In this document: in pieces, positions 16,735 through 26,049 of the stretch
Numbering within the stretch: the stretch's first letter is position 1
Layout: every line of letters starts with the position of its first letter
Assembly: GCF_029961155.1 (NCBI RefSeq)
Contig: NZ_JASBRH010000031.1
Location: forward strand, 1 to 48,370
Origin: Pontibacterium granulatum
GTDB taxonomy: Bacteria > Pseudomonadota > Gammaproteobacteria > Pseudomonadales > Balneatricaceae
Length of the DNA stretch: 48,370 nt
Direction of reading: 5' to 3'
Made by a program: the position numbers and the translations under genes
Notes under the pieces: model-generated
What the model was told of the DNA's origin: nothing
The model's database searches: none
Seen by the model: only the letters and a program-made list of their open reading frames with translations

Positions 16735-17070
16735 CGCCTTAATCACGCAGGTGATCTCCTGATGCCTGCGGTTCCCGCCTTTCCTGTATCCGCCTGAAAA
16801 CCTGGCTTCTACGACCTTTGGCCAGTGATTTACTTATTCCTGTAAAGAACTTCTGTTTTTCCAAATCGGCATTGATTAATTGGTCTCCATGGACTTATTT
16901 GGCTTTGCGCCGAAGTGCCTATTTTGTGTGGGATTGTAACGGTTTGTGCAGGGCTGAAATGAGTTGTAAGGAGTTGTCTTGTTGGTTGAATGTTCAATTT
17001 AATTTTGCGATGTTCTTTGGCCACGAAAAAGGCTTGTAAGACCAAAGCATAATAAGAAACGGGACCTGGA
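16735..17070. other. Intergenic region between bufC and the second chemoreceptor
   Basis: These 336 bp hold no supported gene. A short mirrored ORF pair (about 70 codons) has no ribosome site or motif. The region should contain the bufC terminator and the promoter of the chemoreceptor; no strong terminator hairpin is evident. Confidence 0.45.
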
Positions 17071-18867
17071 ATGAGTCTTTACAGAGCGATCGAGCGCACT
17101 TTTTTTAACACCCTTACAAAAAAAATTATCGGTAACGTCGCCTTTTTGCTGACCCCCAACTTGGTGGTGATCGGCATCGGTTACTGGCTGTATAACAACC
17201 TGCTCTCCCTGCGTGATGCGCTAGGCAGCGAACACGCTCTCAGCGGTCAGATTATGGCAACCGCGGATAGCCTGTTTCAGGCCTCCGGCTGGATTCTGGC
17301 GTTCTCCGTCGTGGCCGCAGGTTTCACCATCGTCTTCATGCGCCACTTGTTCCTCACTCCGATCCGTAACATGACCGACGTTCTGCGGGCGGTGAAGGAC
17401 AAAGATGGCGATATCTCCGCCACACTGCCGGATGAGACTTTTGACGAGATCTCGGCAATGGCGGAGAGCTATAACGGTTTCTCGACCAGTCTGAAACAGA
17501 TGATCGCCGACACCCGCCAGCGCAGTGTGCGTGTCTCACTCAGTGCCAACCAGTTGCAGAAGGTCGTGCAGGCCTCGACCCAAGATGCCACGGCGCAGGA
17601 GTCCACCGCGCAGATGGTGTTCCAGGCCAGCCACGAAGCGACCCAGGCGATCGATGAGATCGCGGAAACCACCCAGACCATCTCCGCCAGCAATAACAGC
17701 AACCTGGAGGAGATCCGTAGTTCCAGTGAAGAGCTGACTCTGGTGCAAGAGAAAGTGCGTGCCATTGACGCCCAGGTTCACGACTTCCAGGCGGTGGTGC
17801 AGCAGCTCTCCAGCAACTCCGAAAACATTATCAAAGTCCTGTCGCTGGTACAGGACTTTTCCGACCAGACCAACCTGCTAGCGCTGAACGCCTCCATCGA
17901 AGCTGCGCGGGCCGGGGAAGCGGGGCGGGGCTTTGCTGTCGTGGCTGACGAGGTGCGTTCCCTGTCGCAGAAGGTCAACGGCGCCACCCAGGAGATTGAT
18001 GCCAACGTGCATGAGATGGTCTCGCTGGTGGATACCACCCGTAAAGGGGCAGCGAGTATTCTGGATTATGTATCGGATACCGATCAGTTTATCCGCCAGA
18101 CCAACGACAAGTTCACCGGCATGGTGGGCGACTTTGAAAGCCTGAACGGTCAGCTCACCGACATCAGCGCGGCGATCGAAGAGCTGTCCAGCACCAACAA
18201 GAACACCCACTCCCACGTGTCTGAAATTGCCGACCTCTCCGACAAGATCAAGTCGGAGATGGAGCAGTCCACAGAGTATGCCATGGAGCTGGAGGCGGCC
18301 ACCGAAGAGATGCAGGAGCTGCTGTCGCGCTTCACCATCGGTTACGGTGGCTTTGAAGGCATTATCCGCACGGCACAGGGGTGGGCGAAAGAGGTGGAGG
18401 CAGAAATACAGCGTCTGCATGACCAGGGGATGAACCTGTTTGATCAGAACTACGTGCGCACCAACGACGGTCAGTTGCCGGAGAAGTTTGATACTAGCTA
18501 CACCGATGCCTACGACAGCCGTATCCGCCCGCTGTATGATCGTTTTATCGAAGAGAAACCGGACTTCCTGATCGCGTCAGCGTTCGATGTGAATGGCTAT
18601 TGCCCGGCGCATAACACCAAGGTGTCGCATCCGATGACCGGTGATTTTGCCGTGGACAACGTACGCAGCCGTAACCGCCGGATCTACAACGCCAATCGGG
18701 CAGAGATGCGCCGTGCGGCTCAGACCTCACCGTTCCTCCTACAGACCTTTATCCGCGATACCGGCGAGATCCTTAACTCAGTATCGGTGCCGATGTATGT
18801 GGGCGGTCGTCACTGGGGCAACTTCTGTGTCGCCTTCCAGCCAGACCATCTGATGAGTGTGAGCTAA
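17071..18867 (+). CDS. Methyl-accepting chemotaxis protein with C-terminal sensor domain (copy 2)
   Basis: This 598-residue paralogue of the receptor at 11578 has the same start ([13 protein letters not shown]) and the same order of parts: helices near 22-45 and 70-93, HAMP-like region, signalling tip [20 protein letters not shown] near 270, and a C-terminal cytoplasmic domain (about 450-598) with [19 protein letters not shown] and [17 protein letters not shown]. The periplasmic loop is only slightly longer (about 30 residues). The pair encloses bufABC. Either one duplicated around the locus, or both sense something linked to bufferin action (metal or redox state); that link is inference. Confidence 0.93.
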   Translation: MSLYRAIERTFFNTLTKKIIGNVAFLLTPNLVVIGIGYWLYNNLLSLRDALGSEHALSGQIMATADSLFQASGWILAFSVVAAGFTIVFMRHLFLTPIRNMTDVLRAVKDKDGDISATLPDETFDEISAMAESYNGFSTSLKQMIADTRQRSVRVSLSANQLQKVVQASTQDATAQESTAQMVFQASHEATQAIDEIAETTQTISASNNSNLEEIRSSSEELTLVQEKVRAIDAQVHDFQAVVQQLSSNSENIIKVLSLVQDFSDQTNLLALNASIEAARAGEAGRGFAVVADEVRSLSQKVNGATQEIDANVHEMVSLVDTTRKGAASILDYVSDTDQFIRQTNDKFTGMVGDFESLNGQLTDISAAIEELSSTNKNTHSHVSEIADLSDKIKSEMEQSTEYAMELEAATEEMQELLSRFTIGYGGFEGIIRTAQGWAKEVEAEIQRLHDQGMNLFDQNYVRTNDGQLPEKFDTSYTDAYDSRIRPLYDRFIEEKPDFLIASAFDVNGYCPAHNTKVSHPMTGDFAVDNVRSRNRRIYNANRAEMRRAAQTSPFLLQTFIRDTGEILNSVSVPMYVGGRHWGNFCVAFQPDHLMSVS

Positions 18868-18924
18868 GTAAGACCTGCAGGGCTGCATCGTCGTCATCGA
18901 AGATGATTGTGCTGCCCTGTTTGA

Positions 18925-20139
18925 TTACACCAACTTCGTACTGATCTCGATTTCGCCTGCCAGGGTGCGGTGAACCGGGCAGCGATCGGCAATCTCCAAT
19001 AAACGAGTGCGTTGTTCGTCGGCCAAATCACCCGTCAGGGTAATGCGACGTTCAAAGCGATCAATCTTGCCACCATTCTGGCCGCAGCTCTTACAGTCTT
19101 CGGCATGTACCTTGTTGTGGCTTACATCAACCTGCACATGCTCTAATGGCAGTTGCTTCTGGCGGGCATACATGCGGATGGTCATGGATGTGCATGCGCC
19201 AAGCCCTGCCGCCATCAGCTGGTAGGGGGTCGGGCCAAGATAGCTGCCGCCGTAACTGGCCGGTTCATCTGCAATCAAGTGATGGCCTGCAGCGCTGATA
19301 TCCTGGGTAAAACTGTCGGCATCCGCCTCGCTCACACGGGTGATCCCCTCTGGCGCATTCATCAATTTTGGCAGCAGCGTTACGTCGATATAACGTTGCA
19401 CCCAAGCAGATATCATCTCTGCGGCATATTCTGCGTCTTCTGTGCGGCTTAGCAGGTGGTCCGCCGAATCTAGGGTGATAAAGCTTTTGGGATGTTTGGC
19501 CATCTGGAACAGTTTCGCGGCGTTATCGAGTTCTACTGTTTCATCCAGCGGGGCATGCATCACCAGCAGTGCTTTCCTTAGGTTGGAAACGGCATCGGTA
19601 AGTGTGGCACCGCAGATATCCTCAATAAACTGTTCTTTGATGGTGAATGGTCTTCCTGCCAGCAACACCTCTGCTTCACCTTCAATATAAATCTCATCAA
19701 TATGGTCGGAGATGTTGTGCAATACATGTTCCGGCTCGGCCGGGGCGCCAATCGTGACCACGGCCTTAGCTTCCGGCACCGAGCCTGCGGCCGCCAGAAT
19801 TGCCGCGCCACCAAGCGAGTGGCCGATCAGCAATTGCGGCGCTTCATACTGGTCCCGCAGGAACGCCACCGCCTGCAACAGATCCTGGATATTGGAGCTG
19901 AAACCAGTATTGGCAAACTCACCACCGGAGTGTCCCAAACCGGTGAAATCGAAGCGCAGCACCGCGATACCCAGCGAGGCCAAGCGCTGGGCAATACGTC
20001 GTGCCGCCGGTATGTCCTTGGAACAGGTAAAACAGTGTGCGAACAGCGCATAAGCTGCAGGCTTACCCACCGGAAGATCAAGACGTGCAGCCAGGATTGA
20101 GCCATCAAAGCCGGTAAATTCTAGTCGTTCGGTTTTCAT
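18925..20139 (-). CDS. Alpha/beta hydrolase-OsmC fusion protein
   Basis: This 404-residue two-domain protein has an alpha/beta hydrolase at about 1-250, with nucleophile elbow IGHSLGGAA near 105 and a preceding FAHCFTCSKDI near 30. An OsmC/Ohr domain follows at about 260-404, with its peroxidatic cysteines in LGACTSMTIRMY near 320 and DRCPVHRTL near 385. OsmC domains reduce organic hydroperoxides; the joined hydrolase may act on lipid esters, but its substrate is unknown. The fusion is a known, widespread architecture. The start at 20139 is chosen because GAGGGA precedes it. It diverges from the P-type ATPase. Confidence 0.9.
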   Translation of the reverse strand: MKTERLEFTGFDGSILAARLDLPVGKPAAYALFAHCFTCSKDIPAARRIAQRLASLGIAVLRFDFTGLGHSGGEFANTGFSSNIQDLLQAVAFLRDQYEAPQLLIGHSLGGAAILAAAGSVPEAKAVVTIGAPAEPEHVLHNISDHIDEIYIEGEAEVLLAGRPFTIKEQFIEDICGATLTDAVSNLRKALLVMHAPLDETVELDNAAKLFQMAKHPKSFITLDSADHLLSRTEDAEYAAEMISAWVQRYIDVTLLPKLMNAPEGITRVSEADADSFTQDISAAGHHLIADEPASYGGSYLGPTPYQLMAAGLGACTSMTIRMYARQKQLPLEHVQVDVSHNKVHAEDCKSCGQNGGKIDRFERRITLTGDLADEQRTRLLEIADRCPVHRTLAGEIEISTKLV

Positions 20140-20449
20140 AGTAATCCCTCTGGTGGGGTTCGGGTCAGTATTTATCAATAAAGGATTATCAGCCACTCAG
20201 CTTATCCACCCGCTAAAGCGATTCGTCAGATCCATCGGGTGTTTTTGCATAACCCCCTTATCCTACCTAGTCTATATGGAAGACTGGTCACAGGGTGTAT
20301 CTCGTAATTTTAGCCTTGTCAGCAGTGATCGTTGGAAAGTTCCGTTTTCTATCGCTTTCTTCCGGCCGTGTCTCAATCATGCCCTTATGGATAGCCTGAG
20401 GCGAGCGAGGCTATATCGGTTTCAGGGAGACTTCAGAGGTATTGCGGAT

Positions 20450-23188
20450 ATGCATGATAGGACACGCCCAAACTCGGACCGTCCTGCAAGTTCACAGGGC
20501 TTGTCTTCTCAAGAAGCTAGACGGCGGTATGCCCTCTACGGGCCTAATCAATTACCGGAATCCACCGGTGAAAGCCCATTGTTGATCTTCCTGCACCAGT
20601 TCAATAGTCCTTTCATCTACGTATTGCTGGCAGCGGCGCTAGTTTCCTTAATACTCAACCAGCAGCTCAATGCTGTCTTTATTCTCTTTGTTTTGTTGAT
20701 TAATGCATCAATCGGCACGGTTCAGGAGTACTCGGCGCAACGGGCCGCAGTCGCCCTGAACAAGATGGTGCCCCAGTATGCTTCGGTACTCAGGGACGGT
20801 ATTACTCAAAAAGTGGAAGCAGCAGAGCTCGTGCCAGGTGATATTGTATTTCTGATCACCGGGGATCGGGTGGCGGCAGATCTGAGGCTCATTGAATGTC
20901 ATGATTTGCTCGTCGACGAGTCCTTACTAACGGGTGAATCACTTGCCGCATCAAAGCAGTCGGGTGTCTGTTCGGGTGATGACAGCCCTCTCGCGGAGCG
21001 TAAGGATTGTGCTTTTGCCGGTACTATCGTGACCCACGGGCGTGCTTTGGGGGAGGTGATTGCTACGGGAGTGCGTTCGGAGATTGGCCAGATTGCTGCA
21101 GAAGTGACCGAATCTGACCATATCAAACCTCCTCTCCTCAAGCGGATTGAGCGTTTTACGTTGCGTATCTCCTACGGCATTTTGGTGGTCATCGCTTTAT
21201 TGTTTGTCATTACGCTGTTGCGCGGTGCAGATCTACAGGAAGTGTTTCTGTTGGGGGTGGCTCTGGCTGTGTCCGCAATACCGGAAGGATTGCCTGCGGC
21301 GATTACGGTTGCATTGGCGATTGGGATGCGTCGGATGGCCCGGGCCAGTGTCATCGTGCGTCGACTGATTGCGGTGGAGTCGCTTGGCTCCTGTACATAT
21401 ATCGCGTCTGACAAGACCGGTACTCTCACGGTGAATGAGATGACGGTCAAGCTAATTATTTTACCGGATGAGCGTCGTTACAGCGTGAGTGGTGAAGGAT
21501 TGGATATGCATGGTGAACTCCACTGCTTGAGTGGCGGTGAGCGGGCCCTCCTGCCTCCTGATGCCGATAAGGATCTGGCCAACCTGGTGCGGTGTGGCAT
21601 GTTGGCTAACGAAGCAAGTCTGGTGCTGCATCAAGGAGAGTGGGTGGCCAGCGGTGATGGTGTGGATCTGGCTTTTCTTGTTTTGTCATCAAAACTTGGC
21701 TTTGATCACCAGCAGGTCGAGCATCTCTATCCGGAATTACAACGTATCCCGTATGAATCGGAAAACGCTTTCAGTGCCAGCCTGAATCGGGTTGAAGGCA
21801 AGTTGATCATTCACGTGAAGGGCAGTGCTGAGAAGGTATTGATGATGTGCCGTAGAGACCCGGTGCGACCAGAACCTTGGGAAGTGCGAATAGAACACCA
21901 GATGCTGGCGATGGCGCGCAAAGGTTTCCGGGTGTTGGCATGCGCTTCAGGTGAGGTCGATGTTGGGAACACAGACCTATTGGCGGTGCTGAAAGGACTG
22001 CATTTTCTGGGATTGATTGGAATGATCGATCCTTTGCGACCGGAGGCCTATGCCGCAGTTGAGCAGTGTCGTCTTTCCAATATAGATGTGGCAATGATTA
22101 CCGGTGACCATCCCCAAACCGCGCTCGCATTGGCACAGGAACTCAATATCGCTGATGCCGGGAGTGTACCTGTGACCGGTGATGATGTAAGGCGAGCAAT
22201 CGAGCGGGATGAAACGCTTCAGGAACAGGGAAAACCAAGTACAGCCATGCAGACGTTGGTGAACTCCTCTAGGGTGTTTGCGCGTATTGAACCTTCGCAG
22301 AAACTGCAGATCGTTCAGCAGCTTATTCGCAATGGTCACTTCGTGGCGGTTACTGGCGACGGTGTTAACGATGCACCGGCCTTACGCCATGCGCATGTAG
22401 GGATCGCAATGGGTAAACGTGGCACGGATGTGGCGCGGGAAAGCGCGGAATTGATCATCACGGATGATAACTTTGCTTCAATAGTGCAGGGGATCAAGCA
22501 AGGCAGGCTTGTCTACAGCAATATCCGTAAAGTGATTTTCCTGTTGATTTCTACCGGCGCGGCAGAGATCACCCTGTTTATTCTCAGTGTTGTCTTTATG
22601 CTGCCGATACCGCTGTTTCCGATACAGTTGTTGTGGTTGAACCTGGTCACAAATGGCATACAGGATGTGGCGTTGGCATTTGAGCCCGAGGAGGGTGACG
22701 AGTTACGTCGGCCACCGCGGCCACCAAAAGAGACGATATTCAACCGCTTGATGCTGGAGCGTGTTTTTGTAAATGCAGTTGTCATGGGTGGATTGGCATT
22801 TACGGTCTTTGCCTGGCAGCTCCACAACGGAGTGGCGGTGGAAACAGCACGAAATATGACCCTGCTTCTAATGGTGTTGTTTGAAAACGTACATGTGCTT
22901 AACAGTCGTTCGGAAACCAAATCGATTTTTAAACAGAATTTCTTTGGTAATCCCTTTCTACTGTTCGGAATGCTGGCTGCTCAATCAGTCCATATTGCTG
23001 CACTTTATACTCCGGGCTTGAGCGATGTGCTGCAAGTAGAACCGGTGACACTGGAAAGCTGGTCTACATCACTTTCAGTGGCGCTGGTACTGATTGTGGT
23101 GGATGAGTTGCACAAGCTTTACTGGGAGAAACGGAAGCCTCTGTTCACTCAGTGCCGTACAGGGGATGACCGCCCTCCCACTGGCTGA
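20450..23188 (+). CDS. P-type cation-transporting ATPase (P2 type)
   Basis: This 912-residue cation pump is of the SERCA/PMCA-like class. An N-terminal cation-ATPase domain (LSSQEARRRYALYGPNQLPE) is followed by the A-domain TGE in LLTGESLAA near 165, PEGLPAAITVALAIG near 280 in helix M4 (ion site), phosphorylation Asp in SDKTGTLTVNEM near 320, MITGDHPQTA near 550 and VTGDGVNDAPALRHA near 635, then six C-terminal helices. The PEGLP motif suits Ca, Mn, Na or K; the ion cannot be fixed from sequence. The start at 20450 (after AGAGGT) gives normal family length; the frame is open back to 20153, but that extension is poor. Confidence 0.9.
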   Translation: MHDRTRPNSDRPASSQGLSSQEARRRYALYGPNQLPESTGESPLLIFLHQFNSPFIYVLLAAALVSLILNQQLNAVFILFVLLINASIGTVQEYSAQRAAVALNKMVPQYASVLRDGITQKVEAAELVPGDIVFLITGDRVAADLRLIECHDLLVDESLLTGESLAASKQSGVCSGDDSPLAERKDCAFAGTIVTHGRALGEVIATGVRSEIGQIAAEVTESDHIKPPLLKRIERFTLRISYGILVVIALLFVITLLRGADLQEVFLLGVALAVSAIPEGLPAAITVALAIGMRRMARASVIVRRLIAVESLGSCTYIASDKTGTLTVNEMTVKLIILPDERRYSVSGEGLDMHGELHCLSGGERALLPPDADKDLANLVRCGMLANEASLVLHQGEWVASGDGVDLAFLVLSSKLGFDHQQVEHLYPELQRIPYESENAFSASLNRVEGKLIIHVKGSAEKVLMMCRRDPVRPEPWEVRIEHQMLAMARKGFRVLACASGEVDVGNTDLLAVLKGLHFLGLIGMIDPLRPEAYAAVEQCRLSNIDVAMITGDHPQTALALAQELNIADAGSVPVTGDDVRRAIERDETLQEQGKPSTAMQTLVNSSRVFARIEPSQKLQIVQQLIRNGHFVAVTGDGVNDAPALRHAHVGIAMGKRGTDVARESAELIITDDNFASIVQGIKQGRLVYSNIRKVIFLLISTGAAEITLFILSVVFMLPIPLFPIQLLWLNLVTNGIQDVALAFEPEEGDELRRPPRPPKETIFNRLMLERVFVNAVVMGGLAFTVFAWQLHNGVAVETARNMTLLLMVLFENVHVLNSRSETKSIFKQNFFGNPFLLFGMLAAQSVHIAALYTPGLSDVLQVEPVTLESWSTSLSVALVLIVVDELHKLYWEKRKPLFTQCRTGDDRPPTG

Positions 23189-23302
23189 TCTAAGACAGTG
23201 GGTAAGTCATATCCGTGGCGTGATTGCGTGGCGCAACTTCGCTTAATGCGTAGTTGGCGTCTATGGTTACCGTTAACTAAGTACACAGTGGGGGAAGCCG
23301 CG

Positions 23303-23550
23303 GTGCCTCAATACATGATCACTTACGTGGCGGTCAGTCCGGCGAATCCCCTAAAAGGCACACGTGTTGTGCATCCCGACGGTTCGGTGACGGACGGCGG
23401 TACAACCGCGATGTATGGCTTCACCATTGTCGAAACAGACTCGATGGAGTTGGCACCGGCCATGGCTAAGCGTTGTCCGTTCCTGGAGATCAACGGGGTG
23501 CTTGAGGTTTCTGAGTTAGTTGGGATGCCAGGGGGTAACCCGAATGATCA
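23303..23550 (+). pseudogene. Decayed YCII-related protein gene
   Basis: A GTG at 23303 after GGGGGAAG opens VPQYMITYV, the usual start of a YCII-related (DGPF-like) family. It jumps at once to AVSPANPLKGTRVVHPDGSV and GFTIVETDSM...KRCPFLEINGVLEVSELV, the second half of the fold. About 35 residues normally lie between these parts, so an in-frame internal deletion is likely. The frame then runs without a stop into the terminator and beyond, so the end is damaged as well. Frames upstream (from 23198) look non-coding. Confidence 0.55.
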
Positions 23551-23551
23551 A

Positions 23552-23581
23552 AAAAGGCCACTTCAGCTGAAGTGGCCTTTT
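23552..23581. terminator. Bidirectional intrinsic terminator
   Basis: A perfect 30-bp palindrome with half-site AAAAGGCCACTTCAG has flanking A- and T-runs. It lies between the YCII remnant (plus) and yceI (minus) and can stop both. Confidence 0.9.
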
Positions 23582-23625
23582 ACGTTCCGTCATGGACGAG
23601 GATTACTAACTGTTAGGTATGGGTA

Positions 23626-24204
23626 TTATTGGCGGATACCTTCTACGTGCAGGTCCATGTATACAGTTTCAGACAGTGGCCCCAAATTATAGTTGATGCC
23701 GAAGTCTTTCAGTTTTAGCTCGGTAGTACCTTCGAAACCAGCGCGGTAGCCGCCCCATGGATCTTTACCTTCGCCAACTTTGGAAACGTCGATAGTGATG
23801 GATTTGGTTACACCGTGCAGCGTCAGGTCACCGGTCAGCTCAGCAGTGCCGTTGCCATTGGACTTGAAACCTGTGGAAGCGAAAGATGCTGTCGGGTACT
23901 CCTTAACGTTCAGGAAGTCTTCGCCGCGCAGGTGCTTGTCACGCTCAGCGTGGTTGGAATCGATAGACTTAGTATCGATCTCTACGTTAACCACAGACGC
24001 GTCCGGGTTAGCGGAATCGTAAGAGAAATCACCTTTGAAATCGTTGAAACGACCCAGCAACCAGCTTGTACCCAGGTGATTGATGCGGAAGTTGATGGAC
24101 GCGTGTGCGCCTTTGGTGTCAATTACGTAGTCAGCTGCCTGAACAGAAGCGGTGGTTGCCAGCAGGCCTGCCAGCGCCAGGCCAGAGATCAGAGTCTTTT
24201 TCAT
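23626..24204 (-). CDS. yceI: YceI-family periplasmic lipocalin-like protein
   Basis: This 192-residue protein has a signal peptide ([20 protein letters not shown], cut after VQA near 23). The YceI beta-barrel follows: [20 protein letters not shown] near 26, [20 protein letters not shown] near 58, [18 protein letters not shown] near 88, and [16 protein letters not shown] near 120. The family binds isoprenoid (quinone-like) lipids in the periplasm and is induced by base or osmotic stress in E. coli. Its start overlaps the end of the cytochrome b561 gene (ATGA), and the two form the common cybB-yceI-type operon. Confidence 0.93.
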   Translation of the reverse strand: MKKTLISGLALAGLLATTASVQAADYVIDTKGAHASINFRINHLGTSWLLGRFNDFKGDFSYDSANPDASVVNVEIDTKSIDSNHAERDKHLRGEDFLNVKEYPTASFASTGFKSNGNGTAELTGDLTLHGVTKSITIDVSKVGEGKDPWGGYRAGFEGTTELKLKDFGINYNLGPLSETVYMDLHVEGIRQ

Positions 24205-24770
24205 GGGGTTTCCTGCTTAATTCCAAAAATACGCGTTAAGGTGGTGTCTTTGTTTATGAAATGGTGTTTCAAGGCCGCCAGCGCATGTAGCCCTGCCAGC
24301 ACAATTAATGCGGTTGTGGAGTACCAGTGAATCGCACCGGCAATGTCTTCCTGGTTTTCGATACCAGTTGCAAATGCTGGCACGCTAAACCAACCAAATA
24401 CATCAATCGGACGACCGTCTGCGGTAGAGATCATATAACCCGATACCAATGATACGACCATCAATATATATAACAGCAGATGCACCACTTTGGTGGTTAG
24501 AGCCAGCGGTTTAGGCTGCGGAAGCTCGTCCGGTGTGCGGTTGGCGGTACGCCAAACCAGGCGTAAAGCCAGTGCAAACATCACCAGGATGCCGATACTT
24601 TTGTGTATATGCGGTACGGTGCGGTATTCGGGATCGTAATAGCTCAGACTTTCAATATAGAGGCCCAGGGGGTACAGGCCGATAATCGACAGCGCCATCA
24701 GCCAGTGGATTGCGATAAATCCCCAGCCGTAGTTGTGCTTGTCATTCAGGATGCGTTTGTTCAGTGCCAT
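24201..24770 (-). CDS. Cytochrome b561
   Basis: This 189-residue inner-membrane dihaem cytochrome has four helices. Haem-ligand histidines appear in [12 protein letters not shown] near 20, [13 protein letters not shown] near 55, [12 protein letters not shown] near 95 and [12 protein letters not shown] near 165. It probably moves electrons between quinols and periplasmic acceptors. The ATG at 24770 is taken, with GAGG upstream; the frame is open to 24812, but that extension is poor. It is first in the operon with yceI and diverges from the LysR gene at 25013. Confidence 0.9.
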   Translation of the reverse strand: MALNKRILNDKHNYGWGFIAIHWLMALSIIGLYPLGLYIESLSYYDPEYRTVPHIHKSIGILVMFALALRLVWRTANRTPDELPQPKPLALTTKVVHLLLYILMVVSLVSGYMISTADGRPIDVFGWFSVPAFATGIENQEDIAGAIHWYSTTALIVLAGLHALAALKHHFINKDTTLTRIFGIKQETP

Positions 24771-24898
24771 CCAGGTTTCAAACCTCAGTTGGTTTATTTC
24801 GCTTTGTGACAAATTCGATCGGTTGAGGTGCCACTCAAACTTTCGAACGCACTGTTGCGAAATTATAAATAAATAAAAGCGATTATCACTTGCGTTAT

Positions 24899-24946
24899 AT
24901 TGATATGACTTTGTTTTTTAAAGCTTTCTTGCAGAAGCATATCAAT
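24899..24946. promoter_or_regulatory. Spaced inverted repeat in the LysR/b561 divergent promoter
   Basis: ATTGATATG (24899-24907) and CATATCAAT (24938-24946) form perfect 9-bp arms 39 bp apart centre to centre. They sit between the divergent cytochrome b561-yceI operon and the LysR gene. Two half-sites almost four helix turns apart suit a LysR-type tetramer, so this is probably the regulator's own operator. Confidence 0.4.
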
Positions 24947-25012
24947 TGGATTGTGAAACTTACTCTAATCACTCATCATTAATCAGTCTAATGCATGAGT
25001 TGTATTTTTATT

Positions 25013-25930
25013 ATGCGTGAAGTGAATCTTCGTTCGGTCGATCTTAATTTGCTGGTGGTACTGCAGGTGTTGCTGCAAGAGAAGCACGTGTCCCGAACGG
25101 CTGAAAGGTTAGCGATGAGCCAGCCTGCAGTCAGCCGGGCGCTGCAGCGATTGAGGGATATGTTTGATGATCAGTTGCTGGTCAGGACCCGTAACGGTTA
25201 CGACCTGAGCCAGCGGGCTGGGGAGATTCTGCCCCGGCTGAATGGCCTGTTGCAGGAAGCAGGTAGCCTGATTCAACCGCAGGTGTTTGATCCGTCGAGC
25301 GCAACCGACACCTTGCGCCTGACCGGATTGGATCTGGAGGTGGCGCTGTATATTCCCAAGCTAACCAAAGCGTTACACGCCGAGGCGCCCAACCTGAAGA
25401 TCGAGTTAGTCCCGCAAACGGCGGATCACTTTGGCATGTTGGATCAGGGGGATGTGCATTTCAGCCTGACCGGTCTGGCGCCGGACTTTGCTGTCGACCA
25501 GTTTCACCGCACGGTAATCGATCGGATGAATTCGGTCTGTGTCATGGACCAGAACAACCCACTCGCGAAGGACATGACGCTGGAGAGCTACGTGCACTCC
25601 CGGCATGGGATGGTGTCGATTACCGGCAAAGGGCCTGGCTGGATGGATGAGGTACTGAAATCCATGGGGCTTAGCCGTCGTTTGTCATTACGGCTTTCCA
25701 GTTTTATGTCCGTTGCGGATTTCTGTGAGGATACTGATCTGGTCTTTGCTCTACCGGAGCGCCTGGCCGAGCACGTTTGCAAAGACCGGCGGCTGGTGAG
25801 GCGACCGCTGCCGAAAGGGATACCAAAGTCCGACATTCGCTTTTATCTCTATTGGCATGAACGCCATCATCACGATCCGATGTGTATCTGGGTACGGCAG
25901 AAGATTTCCCAACTCTTTCCGTCTAACTAA
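25013..25930 (+). CDS. LysR-type transcriptional regulator
   Basis: This 305-residue regulator has an N-terminal winged helix-turn-helix: LRSVDLNLLVVLQVLLQEKH, then RTAERLAMSQPAVSRALQRL near 30-50, followed by the linker helix. An effector-binding domain spans about 95-300. It is of the NahR/NodD/SyrM-like kind (VDLNLL...FDDQLLVRTRNGYDLS). It is divergent from the cytochrome b561-yceI operon, which is its likely target. The ATG at 25013 is chosen to fit the family; another ATG lies at 24995 and neither has a strong ribosome site. Confidence 0.9.
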   Translation: MREVNLRSVDLNLLVVLQVLLQEKHVSRTAERLAMSQPAVSRALQRLRDMFDDQLLVRTRNGYDLSQRAGEILPRLNGLLQEAGSLIQPQVFDPSSATDTLRLTGLDLEVALYIPKLTKALHAEAPNLKIELVPQTADHFGMLDQGDVHFSLTGLAPDFAVDQFHRTVIDRMNSVCVMDQNNPLAKDMTLESYVHSRHGMVSITGKGPGWMDEVLKSMGLSRRLSLRLSSFMSVADFCEDTDLVFALPERLAEHVCKDRRLVRRPLPKGIPKSDIRFYLYWHERHHHDPMCIWVRQKISQLFPSN

Positions 25931-25995
25931 GAGTAAATGGCACTAAGGTGTCAGCACTAAAGTACTGATCGAATCATCGTTCCGGGCACTTACAG

Positions 25996-26048
25996 ACACC
26001 TTCTTTCTAACCCTTAATGGAACATAGGGTGAGAAAGAAGGTGTTTTT
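25996..26048 (+). terminator. Strong hairpin just before nosR start (terminator or attenuator)
   Basis: The arms ACACCTTCTTTCT and AGAAAGAAGGTGT (13 bp) are extended inward, after one A-G mismatch, by ACCCT / AGGGT. An 11-base loop is enclosed and T5 follows. It is an excellent intrinsic terminator for the LysR gene. However, its 3' arm contains GAAGG, the only ribosome site for the next gene, whose ATG is 5 bp further on. Expression of that gene must therefore pass or melt this hairpin. Confidence 0.8.
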
Positions 26049-26049
26049 G

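Noticed and set aside
16830-17045. Overlapping 70-codon frames on both strands before the second chemoreceptor
   Set aside because: Neither has a ribosome site or family pattern; each is probably a chance open frame in AT-rich promoter DNA.
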